The notes below the pieces were generated by a model. That model worked only from the letters and a program-made list of their open reading frames with translations, was not told where the DNA came from and searched no databases. This document shows, one piece after another, positions 35,320 to 48,690 of a stretch of DNA of 64,000 bases. The first letter of the stretch is position 1, and each line of letters opens with the position of its first letter. Position numbers and translations under genes: made by a program. This DNA comes from Pyrenopolyporus hunteri (lineage: Eukaryota > Ascomycota > Sordariomycetes > Xylariales > Hypoxylaceae): positions 1,116,001-1,180,000 of the forward strand of contig CADCXC010000003.1 of the NCBI GenBank assembly GCA_902806595.1, read 5' to 3'.

Positions 35320-36086
35320 ATAAAAATTAATATTCGTATTATTTATTTTTAATATCGAATTTTATTCGCATTATTAATACATTAAAATACATATTATATT
35401 TAATAACTTTATATATAAATCTACATATAATCGTATTAATATATAATATATACTTTATATTTTTTTTTAATTAATTTTATTACATACATTTTATTATATA
35501 TTTTATTATATCTTATTTATTTTAAAAATATAAAATATAAAAATTACATCGTTAATTTCGCGTTAATTAAACTTTTTTAATGGTATAAATTTTATATCGA
35601 TATATATTTTATTTTAAAAATTATTCGAATATATATTTAATTTTATACCGATATTAAAAAAATATACGACCGTTAAAAGGAATTATATAATCACTTTTAG
35701 GGTTATTATTTATACTTTTAAATTAATTTTATATTTAAATAATTTTTAAAATAATATATATATCGATATAAAATTTATATCGTTAAAAAAGTTTAATTAA
35801 AACGAAATTAACGATTTATTTTTTATATTTTACATTTTTAAAATAAGTAAAATATAATAAAATATATAATAAAATAGAAAAAAATAATTAATAATTTAAT
35901 ATATATAAAAAATTTAATTAAAAAATATACCCGTTTTTAAAAAAATTATTTAGTTTATTATAATTTTATATAAAAATACGTTAATAAAGTTAAATAAAAA
36001 ATAGAAAATATACTTTTTATATTAATAATGCGGATAAAAGTTCGATATTAAAAATAAATAATGCGAATATTAATCTTTTTTTTTAT
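35320..36086. repeat. foldback (long inverted repeat) element inside inner LTR element
   Basis: The left arm (about 35320-35645) and right arm (about 35720-36086) are reverse complements for most of their length, with small indels. Outer parts share TTAATATTCG and TTATTTATTTTTAATATCGA; inner parts share ATCGTTAATTTCG, TAAACTTTTTTAA and ATAAATTTTATATCGATATAT. The central spacer is about 74 bases. The arms are too long for a simple hairpin and fit a foldback or MITE-like transposon inserted as a third layer. Target duplication and exact ends are blurred by A/T runs. Confidence 0.78.
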
Positions 36087-39000
36087 AATAAATATATATT
36101 TTTAATTATAATAATAAATTTAATATATCGAATATATTCGAATTATTTCTTATATTAAAAATATCGATTATTTATTATTTCGTTTTAATTTTATTTATTT
36201 TAATTATAATTTTTTTAATCGTCGTTTTTTTAATTTTTAAAAATAATATTATAAATAAATTATCGATTAATTATAAATACGCGTTAAATATTAATAACGT
36301 AAATATTAATCCGTTAAATTTTACGATATCGTTAATAATTTTTATAATTATTTATAATATATATTCGAGTTTTACGTTAAATAAATTTTTAAATATAACT
36401 TTAAAAATTCGTCGTAACGATTTATAATATCGTTTTAATTTATTTATCGAATTATAAAATTTAACGAATATTTTTTTAATTATAATATTTAAAACTTTAA
36501 TATTAATCGTAAATTTATTAATAATAAAATTTTTTTCGACATCGTAAATAATATTATCGAATAAATTTAAATAAATATTAATTTACATTATTTATAATAT
36601 ATTTTAAATATATTTTATTATTATATTTTTTAAGAATTTCGTAATTTAATATACCGTAATTTAATTAATAATATAAAATATTAATTTCGTATTAATATAT
36701 ATTACGTCGATAAATATATTATAATTAAAATCGACGTTATTTTTAATAATAAATTTAAATCGTTTTAATCGATTATTATATATTTAACATTAATGGTAAT
36801 ATTTATTAATTTTATCGATTAAAATTTTATCGAAATTATTATAATTTATTTTAATAAATAAACGATATAATTTATTTATTATAAAATAATCGAATCGTCG
36901 ATAAATTTAACGAAATTCGATTTTTATAAAATAATAATAAATAATTATAAAATTACGATTATTAAATAAAAATTATAAGTGTTTTTATTTATAAACGATA
37001 AAATATTTTTTATTTTTATATATAAATACGTTTTTAATATTATTAAAATATATATTAAAACGATTTATATTTTTAAAATATAATAAAAATAACGTATTTA
37101 ATAATATAATTTAAAACGTAATAAATTTAAACGGTATAAATATATAAATAATATTTAAATTTCGTTATTTTATATTATCGTTAAATCGAATAATATAACG
37201 TTTTATTATTTCGATATTTAAAAGTATATATAAATGTAATTATTATAAAATTTTAAATTAAAGTTTATTATTAAATAAAATTTTAATTATTTTTATATTC
37301 GATATAATATTTTAAAATATATTAACGTATTAATTATTAAAGTAAAACGTAATATTATATAAAATATTATAAATCGTAAAGTTAAAAACGTTAATTACGA
37401 TTATCGCGTAAAACGTCGTTTAATTTACGAGTATATTTATTACGTTTTAATCGTTAATTTCGCCGTAAATAATAAAGTAATAATTTAAAGTAACGATCGG
37501 TGGTTTTTCGTCGTTTTTATTATTTTTTTAAATATATTAAATATCGTAATTTTATTTATTATTGTTATCGTTATTTTTTCGTACGTCGATTTTTTCGTAA
37601 TCGAATAAAAATTAATTATAATTTTCGTTAATATTTTTAAAATTAAAGTTTTATTTTTATACGTAACGTCGTTAATTTATACGTTTATTTCGTCGTTTTA
37701 AAATAAAGTATTTTATAAATTAATATTTCGTTTTATTATATATAAAGTATTTTTTTTATCGTTATAATTTTTTAATACGTTATAAAATTTCGCCGCGTAA
37801 TCGAAATTAATTCTTATTATTACGATAAATTTGATTAATTTAATATTAATTCGATGTTTTTTAATTATAATTTATATTATGTAATTTAATACGATGTATT
37901 ATATTAACGATAATTCGAAAATTTAAATAAATATTATCGAATATATTTAATTATCGAAAAATTATAACGTAAAAAACGAAATATTTTTATACGATAATTA
38001 CGATATTTTTTTTAAAGTTATAATCGATTACGTAATTAATGGTTAATTTTTTTTAAATATATTAAATTTTTTCGATTAATAATTTTATTTAAATAAATAA
38101 GTTTTTATTAAGGTTTTTTTTTATAATTAAAAATATTATTATTTAACGTTATTTAATTATATATATTTATTAATTTTTTAATAAATAAAAATATATTTTC
38201 GTACGTTTAATTATATTTTAAAAGGTATAATTTATATCGGTTAATTAATCGTAATAATATTATTATATTTATTTTTTTAATATCGTTAAATATATATTAA
38301 CGTATATATATTTTTTAATTTTAATTTTATAATATAAATTTTTAAAAATTTTAATTTTTTCGTTTATAATATCGTATTTATTACTTTGGAATTTATAATC
38401 GTTATTATTATACATTTTAATAAAGTTAATAAAAGTACGTAATAAATTAAAATTTATTAAATATTAATATATTTATTAAATTAATTATAAACGATATAAC
38501 GATTATAAGTTTTATTATTATTATAAAATAATATAACGTTATTAATCGAATTAATATTATAATTATTATAATATTAATTATTATATTAATTATTATTAAA
38601 AGATAATATAATATTATTAATCGATTTATTATTAAAAAATAATAAAAATAATAAGTTATTATTAATCGAATTATTATTAAATCGATTATTATATTATAAA
38701 GTTTTAAAGTTATTTCGATAATTATATTATAATATTTTTCGTATTATTAAATGTTATAAATATTATTACGATAGTTTTAAAAGTTATTAATTATTTTAAT
38801 TATAATTAATTTAAGGGTTTTTAATTGATTAAAAAGGTATGTTTTTATTAAAATTTTCGTAGGAAAATAAAATTATTTTTATTAATAAATTCGTTAAATT
38901 ATTTTTTAATTATTTTTTTAACGGTATTTTTTAAAAATAATGGAAATTTAATAACTTTAATTATTTTCGTTAATTTTTTAACGTAAATGTAAGCGTTTTT

Positions 39001-39968
39001 AATGTATACGTTATGTTTTTATAAATGATCGGTTTTTTTAATTTATAATTATTTAATTATATGTTAGAATTATTTTTCGTTTTAATTATTAAAGTTTTTT
39101 TTAAATTATTATTATAATCGAACGTTAAAAAAGTTATTATTATACATTTAAAAATATTTTATAAAGTAAATATTTAAAGTTTTTAATTTTATTTTATCGA
39201 AGTTAAATTTTTTAAAATTTAAATTCGAATGATTTAAATTAACGAAATTTTTTTAAGTTTTATTTATTTTCGATATTATATAAGTAAATTTTAATTAATT
39301 AATAAGTTTAATATTATAATATTTCGTCGAAAATAGAAAAGTTTTTTTTTATTTATATAAAAAAAAAAATTTTAATTATAATTATTTAATAACGGTAATT
39401 AATATAAAAGAAATAAAATAAAATAAAAGAAAATAATAAATAAATCGATTTAAAGGTTTTTTTACGAATAATCGAATTATTAACGTATATACGCCTTAGG
39501 TTTAATTAATCGAAAATAAAAATTTATAAAAATTAAAATAATCGTTTTTATATTCGATTAATTATTATTAACGTAAAACGTTTCGAATAATTAATTAAAT
39601 ATAATAATAAGGTTTTTTATATGTAATAAACGTAAATTTATTAACGTTTTTTTATATATCGTATATAAATATTATTTAATATATTACGTACGATATATTA
39701 CGCCTCGAGATTTTTAAAATAATACGATTAATTTTACGTTTTTAAAAGTTATTAACATAAAACGCTTCGAATTTTTAAAGGTAATTTAATAATTAATCGT
39801 TTTTTTTTATTAAAATTTACTCGTTCGATCGAATTTTAATGTTTTTTTAGATTAAATTATAATAAAATAAATAATTTTTTTACATTTTAAGTTTTTTTAA
39901 ATTTATAAACTTCCTTTTAATAAAAATTTTATTATTTATATTTAATTTATTAATTAAACATTAATTAA

Positions 39969-40240
39969 TATTAAATAATAAAGGGTTATTAATTAATAAA
40001 TCGAAGGAAAAATATTATACGATTATTTAATATAAAAGTTTACGAAAAAAGTATTATATTTATTATATTTATTTATATAAAAGTATAATTAATTAACTTT
40101 ACATTAATCGGTATTTATATATTTTTTTAAAGTGTATATTTTAAATTTTTATTATTTAAAGCGACGAAACATTTAATAAAAACATATTTACCGTTATTAT
40201 CGTTACGGTGAATTTTTTAATATAAAATTATATAGTTATA
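39969..40240. repeat. right LTR of inner element
   Basis: 272 bases, partner of 33071-33342. It keeps some pre-RIP bases lost in the left copy (for example AAAGGGTT against AAAAAATT near its start) and has lost the terminal C (ends GTTATA). Confidence 0.9.
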
Positions 40241-40245
40241 AAATT
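40241..40245. repeat. target-site duplication (right) of inner LTR element
   Basis: AAATT directly after the inner right LTR, identical to 33066-33070. Confidence 0.8.
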
Positions 40246-40790
40246 TAAATTTATAAATTAAATATATTATTATTTTAAATAACGAAGGTTTTATCGATAA
40301 AAATAATAAAATACGAATTATTAATAATATTATTTATTAATTATTTATTAAATATAAATAAATTATTTATAACGTATTTATTAATAAAATTTACGAAATA
40401 ATTTAAAATTTTAACGTTAATTATATCGTATATTATACGATTAATATTATTTTAAAACGTTTTTTACTTTTTAAAGTTTTTTTCGTATTATATATCGATT
40501 TTTTATTATTATATTAATATTTAATATAAATAAAAAATATTAACGAAAAAAAATTAATAATTAATTTAATAATATTAAAGTAATTTTATAAAAACTAAAA
40601 AATTAATAATATTCGATAAATATATAAATCGTATACTTTTATAAATATAATAATAAAAATATTTTTTAATAAAATTATACGAAATTTAATAAAAGAAAAT
40701 TAAATTAATTTAAAATTAAAAGGATAAATAAAACGAAAAATTTAATTAATAATTCGTAATTAATTAATCGCGAAAAAAAAATAAAATAAA

Positions 40791-41002
40791 TAATGGTTAA
40801 TTAATTTATGTATATATTATTTTATAATATATATTTTAAAAAAAAAAGTATTTATATATTTTCGTTTATATAAAAAAAACTTTTTTTACGATTTTTTTAT
40901 TAAATAATTTTTTTTTAAATAATTTATATAATATTAATTTTATTATATCGCGTTATTTTTATTATTATTTTCTTATTTTATTTACGTACGTACTTATTAA
41001 TA
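40791..41002 (+). repeat. right LTR of outer element
   Basis: 212 bases, partner of 27686-27898. It starts TAATGGTTAATT, keeping the GG that became AA in the left copy, and ends TTATTAATA. Confidence 0.88.
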
Positions 41003-41007
41003 AACGT
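41003..41007. repeat. target-site duplication (right) of outer LTR element
   Basis: AACGT directly after the right LTR, identical to 27681-27685. Confidence 0.85.
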
Positions 41008-41037
41008 CGAATAATCGTTAAAATAAAAATAAATTTA

Positions 41038-41170
41038 TATAATAAATAATATAATAAATAATATAATAAATAATATAATAAATAATATAATAAATAATAT
41101 AATAAATAATATAATAAATAATATAATAAATAATATAAATAATATAAATAATATAAATAATATAATATAA
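41038..41170. repeat. AT minisatellite, 12-bp then 9-bp units
   Basis: About eight tandem copies of AATAAATAATAT, followed by about four copies of a shortened 9-base unit (AAATAATAT). It begins about 30 bases to the right of the outer element's target duplication. Confidence 0.9.
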
Positions 41171-41560
41171 TAAAAATTATTATTATTATTTTTATTTTAT
41201 ATATTTTTTATATTTTTAACATTTTATTAAAAATTATTATATATATTTTAAAAAAACGATTTATTTTAAATTTATATCGAAAAATTATTTTATATATTTA
41301 AAAAAAATAATTTATTTTAATTTTATATTATAAATATTTAATTTTACGTTATTTTTATTATTTATATTATTATTATTATTTAAAATATTATTAATTAATT
41401 TAAATAATCGAAATAATTTATTTTTAACCGTAAAACGACTTTTTTCGAATTCGTTATTATTATTATTATTAAACGAATTATAATTTTTATTATTTTAATA
41501 AATTATAACATTTTTATTAATAAAATAATGTTAATAAAATTTATTTTTACGGTCGTTAAA

Positions 41561-41602
<42 letters not shown>
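41561..41602. repeat. (ATT)n microsatellite
   Basis: Fourteen uninterrupted ATT units inside the RIP-mutated block; a shorter ATT run lies near 41456-41470. Confidence 0.95.
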
Positions 41603-44600
41603 AATTTAAAAACGAAATCGTTTATTCGAAATAAAAAGTTTATTTTTTAATAATCGAAGTATTTATAAAATTAACGATATTATTATACTTTTAAAAAATA
41701 TCGTAATATTATTGTTAATTATATTTTTAGGGACGAAAAATATAAATCGACTCGTTTTCGAAATTTCGAAAAACCGCGTAATTATATTATCGAATATTAT
41801 TTATACGAAACGAATAAATAAATATTTAAAATTTATTTTATAAAATTAATAAAATTTTTTATTATAAAATAAAATTTTTTATTTATATAATAATCGAAGT
41901 AAATAAAAAACGTATAATATTAAAATATAATTACCGTTTTTTATTTTAAAAATCGATATAAATTTTTTACGATTAAATATTTTATAAATATTTATACGTA
42001 AAAAAGATATATTTTTAATATTATCGATTAATAAAAAAGTTTTTTAATTATAAATATTTATTTCGTTATATAAAAATTAAAATTTTTATTTTTTAAAAAT
42101 TATATAAATTTATTTATAATCGTAATAAAATTATATAATTTAGTAATATTCGTTATAAAATATCGTATATTCCCGTTTTTTAAACCTTAAATATTTAATT
42201 TTATTATTAAAAATATATAAAATATCGAAATTTTATTAAAATAAAAGTAAATTATTATAAAGAAATAATTAATAATCGAAATTAAAAGTAATTAAATAAA
42301 GTTTTAATTTATATAATTAATATTATAAAATTAAATAATTTAATTATAATAATATATATATAAAATTATTAAAAAATTAAAAAATGTAAAATTAATATTT
42401 TTTATATTATAAAATATTATTAATTAATTATATAAATTATAAACTATCGATTTAATTAAAAAAATTAAAATAAAAATAATTAATATTATTTTTAATAATT
42501 TAAATATTATTAATTAAAATATAATAAATGTAATAAGTTAAATTATAATCGATATTATTATTATTTAAAACGGGAAATTTTAAAAGTAGTTAATATATTT
42601 TAAAATAATTTAAATGGTAAATAATAATAAATATTACCTCGAATAATTTCGAAATAATATAAAATTATATAAATAATTAAATTATTAAAATTAATAAAAA
42701 TTAAAATTTTATATTTAAATAAAGTATATAATAGATAAAATAAAAAAAAGAAAAATTTAAATATATATTATAACGTAAAAAGACGTTAAATAAATAATAA
42801 AATTAATTTCGAAAAAATAATAATTACGTATTTAAATTAATTATATTAAATTTTACCGGTAATATATTTAAAAATTAAATCGAATTACCTTCGTTATCGT
42901 TATAATCGAAAATATATAATAATTTTATTAAAACTTTAAATATTCGACATTTATAATCGATAATTTTCATTTATATTATCCGTTAAAAAAAATTATAAAA
43001 AATGTAATTACGTTCGAAAAAAACGTTAAATATTAAATTTTTAAATTTAAAAATATATAAAATAATTATATATAATAACCTCGAAACGAATTCGATATAA
43101 AAAATATCGTATACGACGCGATTTAAAATTATTTTTTATAATTTATAAATAATTACGATATAAAAAATAATTAATAAAAATTATTTTTTATAATATATAA
43201 CGTTATTAATGTTAAAATTTTAATATATATATTCGATAAAAACGATAAATTTATTATGATTATCTCGTAATTTTTCACTTAATTTAAAAATAAATAAAAA
43301 ATCGTTATAATTATTTTAAATAATTATAATAATTTACGGAAAATTATTAAAAATATCGATATTTTCGATTTAAAATATATCGTATATAATACTTTAAATG
43401 TTATTTATTAATTTTATATCGTTTTAAATGTTATATATTAATATAATTTTATATTTAATATAAATAAAAAACGCTTTAAAAAAATTATTAACGAAACGAA
43501 ATTTTATACGCGTCGTATCGTTTTTTTAATAAATGGTTTTAATTTTAATAATAACGTTATTAAAACGTAATATATATTATTAATTATATTCGTTAATTTA
43601 TACTTTAATAAAATATATATGCGTAATTTTATTAAAATCGTTAATTTTTTTCGACGAAAATTTAATTATATATTTTAAATTTAATAATTTTTAAAACGAA
43701 ATAATTATTTTTATTTTTTATAATTTAAATAAAATTAAACGAAAATGAGTTTAATTATCGTTAAATTATCGTTAAATTATAAATAAAATAATAAAATGTT
43801 AAAAGGAATTATATACGTTTTTTTTTATAATATTATTTTTTTTTAACTTAATTTCGATTATATATAAAAGTTTATTAAATATAAAAAATAATTAAAAAAA
43901 ATCTTCGATTAAAATTACGTTTAAACCTTTAAAATATTCGTGTTAATATTTAAAAAATATTTTACGTAATTATTTATCGATTTAATTTAATATTTTTAAT
44001 TTAATTATATTTTTTTTATCGATAACGAAATAATAAATATTATAAAATTTACATTAAATAAAATTTAACGTAAATAAATTATTCGATAATAATTTATAAA
44101 TTTATTTAATCGAAAAAAATAATAATAAATATAAGATTTTATCATTTATTTAATTATTAACGACTTTAATTAAAATAACTTTTAAAATAAAAGATTTTTC
44201 GTTAAATATAATAAATCGAAAATATAAAAAAAATTTTTTATTATATAAAATTTATTAATTTTATCGTTATTATTTATTTAAATATAAAAAAACGATGGTA
44301 TTTATTTATTTTATAAATTTTTTTAATAATAATTTATAACGGTATTATATATAAACCGTTATTTACGATTTAAAATATCGTATATTTTAAGGGATAAATT
44401 TTCGATATTTTAATTATTTAACGTATTTTTTTATAATTATTTTTAATAATTATTAATATTAAATAATTCGTATCGATAATATCCGATATAAATTTATTAA
44501 TTATAATTAACGTTTATATTTCGTTAATTAAATAAATTTATTATTTTTTATTTAACTTTTAATTTCGAAATTAATTTTACGATTTTTTATTAATTTTTTA

Positions 44601-47600
44601 TCGTAATTTTTATATTATTTTTCGTTTATTCGAATTCGTTTAAATTTATAATAAAGTTAATTATATCCATTTTTTCGTAATAATCGTTTTTATAATTATA
44701 ATTATTTATATAATGTCGATAAACGATTAAATATTCGTTAAATCGAATATCGTTTATTCGTAATAACTTATTATAATTACGATAAAAATAATTTAATATA
44801 AATTTTACGTAATAAAAATTTAAAAATTATAAGTACGAAATAATAAATTTATATCGTAAAAAATAATATAATACGCGAAGTAAAATTAAAATTTATTATA
44901 TTTTTTAACGATTCGAATTTTTTACGTTAAAATTTTAACGTTTTAAAAATTCGAAATATAATATATCTTTTATTATCGAAAACTTTTAAAAATATTTTTC
45001 GTATTACGTTATAAATAATTCGAACTCGCTTTCGTTATTAAAATTAAAAAATCGTAAATAAAAATTAAATATTAATAATTAACGATTTTTATAACGCGAT
45101 TATTTTTTTATAATAAAAATATTAAAAAATAATAATAAATTTTTTATACGAAATAATCTTTTTTATTAATAAATTTATTTATTAATTTTAATATAAAAAA
45201 AATATAAAATTTCTATCGATAATATAAAAAAAATATTATTTTTATAATTTTTTCGTACGTTATTAAAAAAAGTTTAAATTTATTATAATATTTCGTAATA
45301 TAATCGATAATAATTTATTTAATAAAATAAAACGAAATATTAATATTAACGAATTAATATAAATATATTATCGAATTATATTAATTAAAAATTATATTAT
45401 TTTTTTAAATTTTAAATGTTTATTACGTTTTATTTATATTTTTCGTTATTCGAAAAGTATTTAATTTATTTCGCGAAAAAAAAAATAATATTTTAAACTC
45501 GATATTAATTTTTCATTTTTTTTCGTTTTAACGATTTTTTATTTATTTAATTTTAAATAATATTAAAATATATAATAATAACGTTAATATCGATTTACGA
45601 TATTATTTAATTAACTTTATATTATATCGATATTTAACGAATTTAAAATTAAAAAATTACTTTTATTTTTATAATTTATAAATTTAGGTTTAAAATTAAC
45701 GATTATAATATAATAATTTTATATTTTAATAAAATTTTACTTTAATTTTTTAATTATTATATTTAACGAAGGGTTATTTATAAATTAATTTAATTTATAA
45801 TTATTAAAATTATTATAATTTTATTATTTATAACGATATTAAAAATCTTCGAAGTTAAATTTTTATTTTAAAATAATTTTATAAAAATGTTTAAATTTTA
45901 AATAAAAATGTTATATCGTTATATAAAAGTTTTCGTATAATAATTTACGAAATAAAATTATATATATCGACTTTTTAAATATTTTTTAACGTTTAAATTT
46001 AAATATATATTAATATAAATTTTATTAATATAAATCGATTAAATTTAATATAAAAAACGTAAAAAACGTATCGAAATAATAAATAAATAATTTTAATTTA
46101 TATCGACGACGATATTAATAAAAATGTATATTTTTAATAACGTTAATATATCGCGAAATATTATTTAAAATAATTTAAATTTTAAATTAATTCGAATTTT
46201 ATAAAATAATTTAAAGTTTTTTTTTAATAAATAATTTACTTTATTAATAATTAACGAAAAATTTATTTTATAATTTAATTTATTATCGTAATATTATATT
46301 TAAAATAATATATTAAAAGTTATAATATCGAATAAATTAATCGTTTTTTTATTTTATAATATATTAAATATAATCGTAATATATTATAAAACGTTATCGC
46401 GGTTTAATAAAATCGACTTCGTTTTTTAAAAATAAAATAAAATAAAAAAAAAATAAAATTTAATTACGATTAAATTTATTTAAAAGTATATTTTTTATCG
46501 AAAATATATAAAATTAATAAGTATTTTATAAATTATATTAACGAATAAATAATTATTCGTTATTTTTTATTTTATTAAAACGAATATAATTTTAAAGTTA
46601 TTATAATTTCGATTTAATTATTAATAAATTAAATATTATAATTTTATTATAAACATTTATATTTTTTTTTTAATATCGACTTAATATTTATAATAATATT
46701 AACGAAATTATTTATTTTATAAATGATTAATAAGTCGAAAACGAATTTATTTTCGAGTAATTAAATTAAATTTTTTTCGTTTTATATAAAATTTCGATAT
46801 TTAAAGTAATTTTTTATTAAATATCGAAGTTAAATTTTTACAAAACGTCGTTAAATTTAAAAACGACGACGAAATTAATAATTTATTTTCGTAATTTATT
46901 ATTTATTAAATAATCGAAAAATAATAATATTTAAATTTTTTAATATAAAAAATAATTTAAAATATACTTTTTTAATATTACGTAAAAAATAAACGATATA
47001 ATTATAATATTTAAATTATTAACCGTAAATTTAAAAATTTATTAATTTTTAAATAATATTATATAATAATATAATCGTATATATCGTAAATATATTAACG
47101 TTAATATATATTTTTATAATAAAAAATTTTTTAATAAATTCGAATTACGGTAAAATATTCGATATATTTTCGAAATCGAATTTATTAATTATAAAATAAT
47201 AAAAAAGTTTATTTTATATTTTTTTATTATTTTTATTATAATATTTTTTATAAATTTTATTAAATCGTAATATAATATTAAACTATTTTTTTTATATCGA
47301 AAATATTATTTTATTTTTTTATTTATTATTATTTCGTTAAATTATTTTTTAATAATAAAATTTTATTCGTTTAAAAAACATTTTATATCGATATAATTAA
47401 ATAAAATCGATTATTTATTAAATTTTCGTAACGATTTTTTCGAAGATATATATATATAAAAACGGTTAATTAAGTTATATAAGGTAAAATAATCGAAAAT
47501 ATTTTAATTTTATAAATAAAAAAGTTTTTAAAACGAAAATTTACTTTTATAAATTAAAATATTTTATATTATCGATTTATTAAATTTATTATATTTATTA

Positions 47601-48690
47601 TTCGAATCGTTTATCGTAATTTTATCGCTATATTAAAAAAATATTTAAATCGATAAAATAATTTTTATATTATTTAACGAATATATCGAGGGTGGATTAT
47701 TAAATATTAAATTAAAACGTAAAATAAAAGTTTAATTTAATCGAAAACGTTTTTTATATTTTAAATTAAATCGAAAAATAAAAATTAAATTTAATCGGAA
47801 ACGACTTTTACGACGTAAAATAATAAATCGCATTAATTATTTATTAATTTCGTTATTTTTATATTTTATACGATTTTTATAATAAAATATATTTTATAAA
47901 AATAAAATTTACGATATAAATTTATTATAATGTTTTTTAATTTTATATTTATTTTAAATAATTAAACGTTTATATCGCGTAATAATTAATTAAAATATAT
48001 TTATTATAATATAATCGTTTTTACGATATATATTTATTAAAATTTAATATATAACGTTTATACGAATAATAAATATCGAAATAAAAATAAAAAAATTTAT
48101 AATTATTATCGAAAAAAAATTTCGTTAAATAAAATAACTCGTAATAAATTCGTTAATTTTTTATTATTAATAACTTAAATAATTAATTATAAGTAATATT
48201 ATATAATAAATATAATTTATATATTATCGTAATAAATAATAATAAATTAAATATATTATTATTAAAAATTTTATATTATAAAAATTATAAAATTAATTAA
48301 TATTTTATTTTTAATCGTATTTTACGTAAATTTTACGCGAAAAGAAATTTTTAATATTTATAAAAAAAAATATCGTTTATAATAAATATTAAATTTTAAA
48401 AAAATTTATATATTATAATAATAATAAAACGAAATAATAAATATTTTAAAAATTAACGGTTAATTTTTAAAAAAATTAAAAAAAAATAAAAATAAATCGA
48501 TTAAAAAATATATTTAATAAAAAAGTTATTATTTTACGAAATTCGTTAAAATATATTAAATTACGTACGATTAATTTAAATTAAATTTAATTAATTATAA
48601 TTTACGATAAATTTATTAATTATTTATTAATTATTTTATCGAAATTTATAATTACTTCCTTAATTATATATAGTAATTTTCTTAAAAGGC

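Larger units (their letters stand above)
33071..40240. mobile_element. inner LTR retrotransposon nested in the outer one (RIP-mutated)
   Basis: Bounded by two 272-bp direct repeats (33071-33342 and 39969-40240) with no indel between them and by a perfect AAATT target duplication. The original termini were probably TGTTA...TTACA: the left copy still ends in CA and the right copy has TA there. Total length is 7170 bases, about 6.4 kb if the internal foldback element is removed. The sequence just inside the left LTR is pyrimidine-rich (runs of T and CCTTTTT), which could be a polypurine tract on the other strand and would mean minus orientation. This is uncertain. No reading frame survives, so superfamily is unknown. 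Confidence 0.87.
27686..41002 (+). mobile_element. outer LTR retrotransposon (RIP-mutated, interrupted by a nested element)
   Basis: Bounded by direct repeats of 213 and 212 bases (27686-27898 and 40791-41002) and by a perfect 5-bp target duplication. The LTR ends read TA...TA, explained as TG...CA after RIP. Without the nested insertion the element is about 6.1 kb, a normal LTR-retrotransposon length. The purine-rich tract GCGAAAAAAAAATAAAATAA directly before the right LTR looks like a polypurine tract and suggests plus orientation. In 31.3-32.7 kb one plus frame, read with RIP changes in mind, weakly recalls copia integrase and reverse transcriptase (for example WKTPF-like and VDITxF-like strings). 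That family assignment is a guess. No intact gene remains. Confidence 0.85.
41008..48660. other. unassigned RIP-mutated sequence
   Basis: About 7.6 kb with the same AT-rich, CpG-retaining composition as the LTR elements. With 27231-27680 it forms the sequence into which the outer element inserted, so it is older than that insertion. I found no LTR pair, terminal inverted repeat or reading frame in it, apart from two microsatellites. It is probably one or more older transposons, since RIP requires duplication. Confidence 0.6.
27231..48690. other. AT-rich RIP-mutated repeat block
   Basis: About 21.4 kb of almost pure A+T with sharp edges at about 27.2 and 48.7 kb. CpA and its complement TpG are nearly absent, TpA is very common, and most remaining C and G stand in CpG (for example all seven C in 43081-43140). 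This is the signature of RIP (C-to-T on both strands in duplicated DNA) in ascomycetes. No believable gene occurs in it; the only 67-residue frame (27703-27906) lies inside an LTR. Direct and inverted repeats described separately show that it is made of nested transposons. The exact counts were not computed. Confidence 0.92.

Noticed and set aside
41038..41170. CRISPR-like array
   Set aside because: Units are contiguous 9-12-base A/T repeats without spacers, in a eukaryotic genome.
27231..48690. AT-rich block as a mitochondrial DNA insertion
   Set aside because: Nested LTR pairs with target duplications and the CpG-retaining RIP pattern explain it; no mitochondrial gene or tRNA is recognisable.
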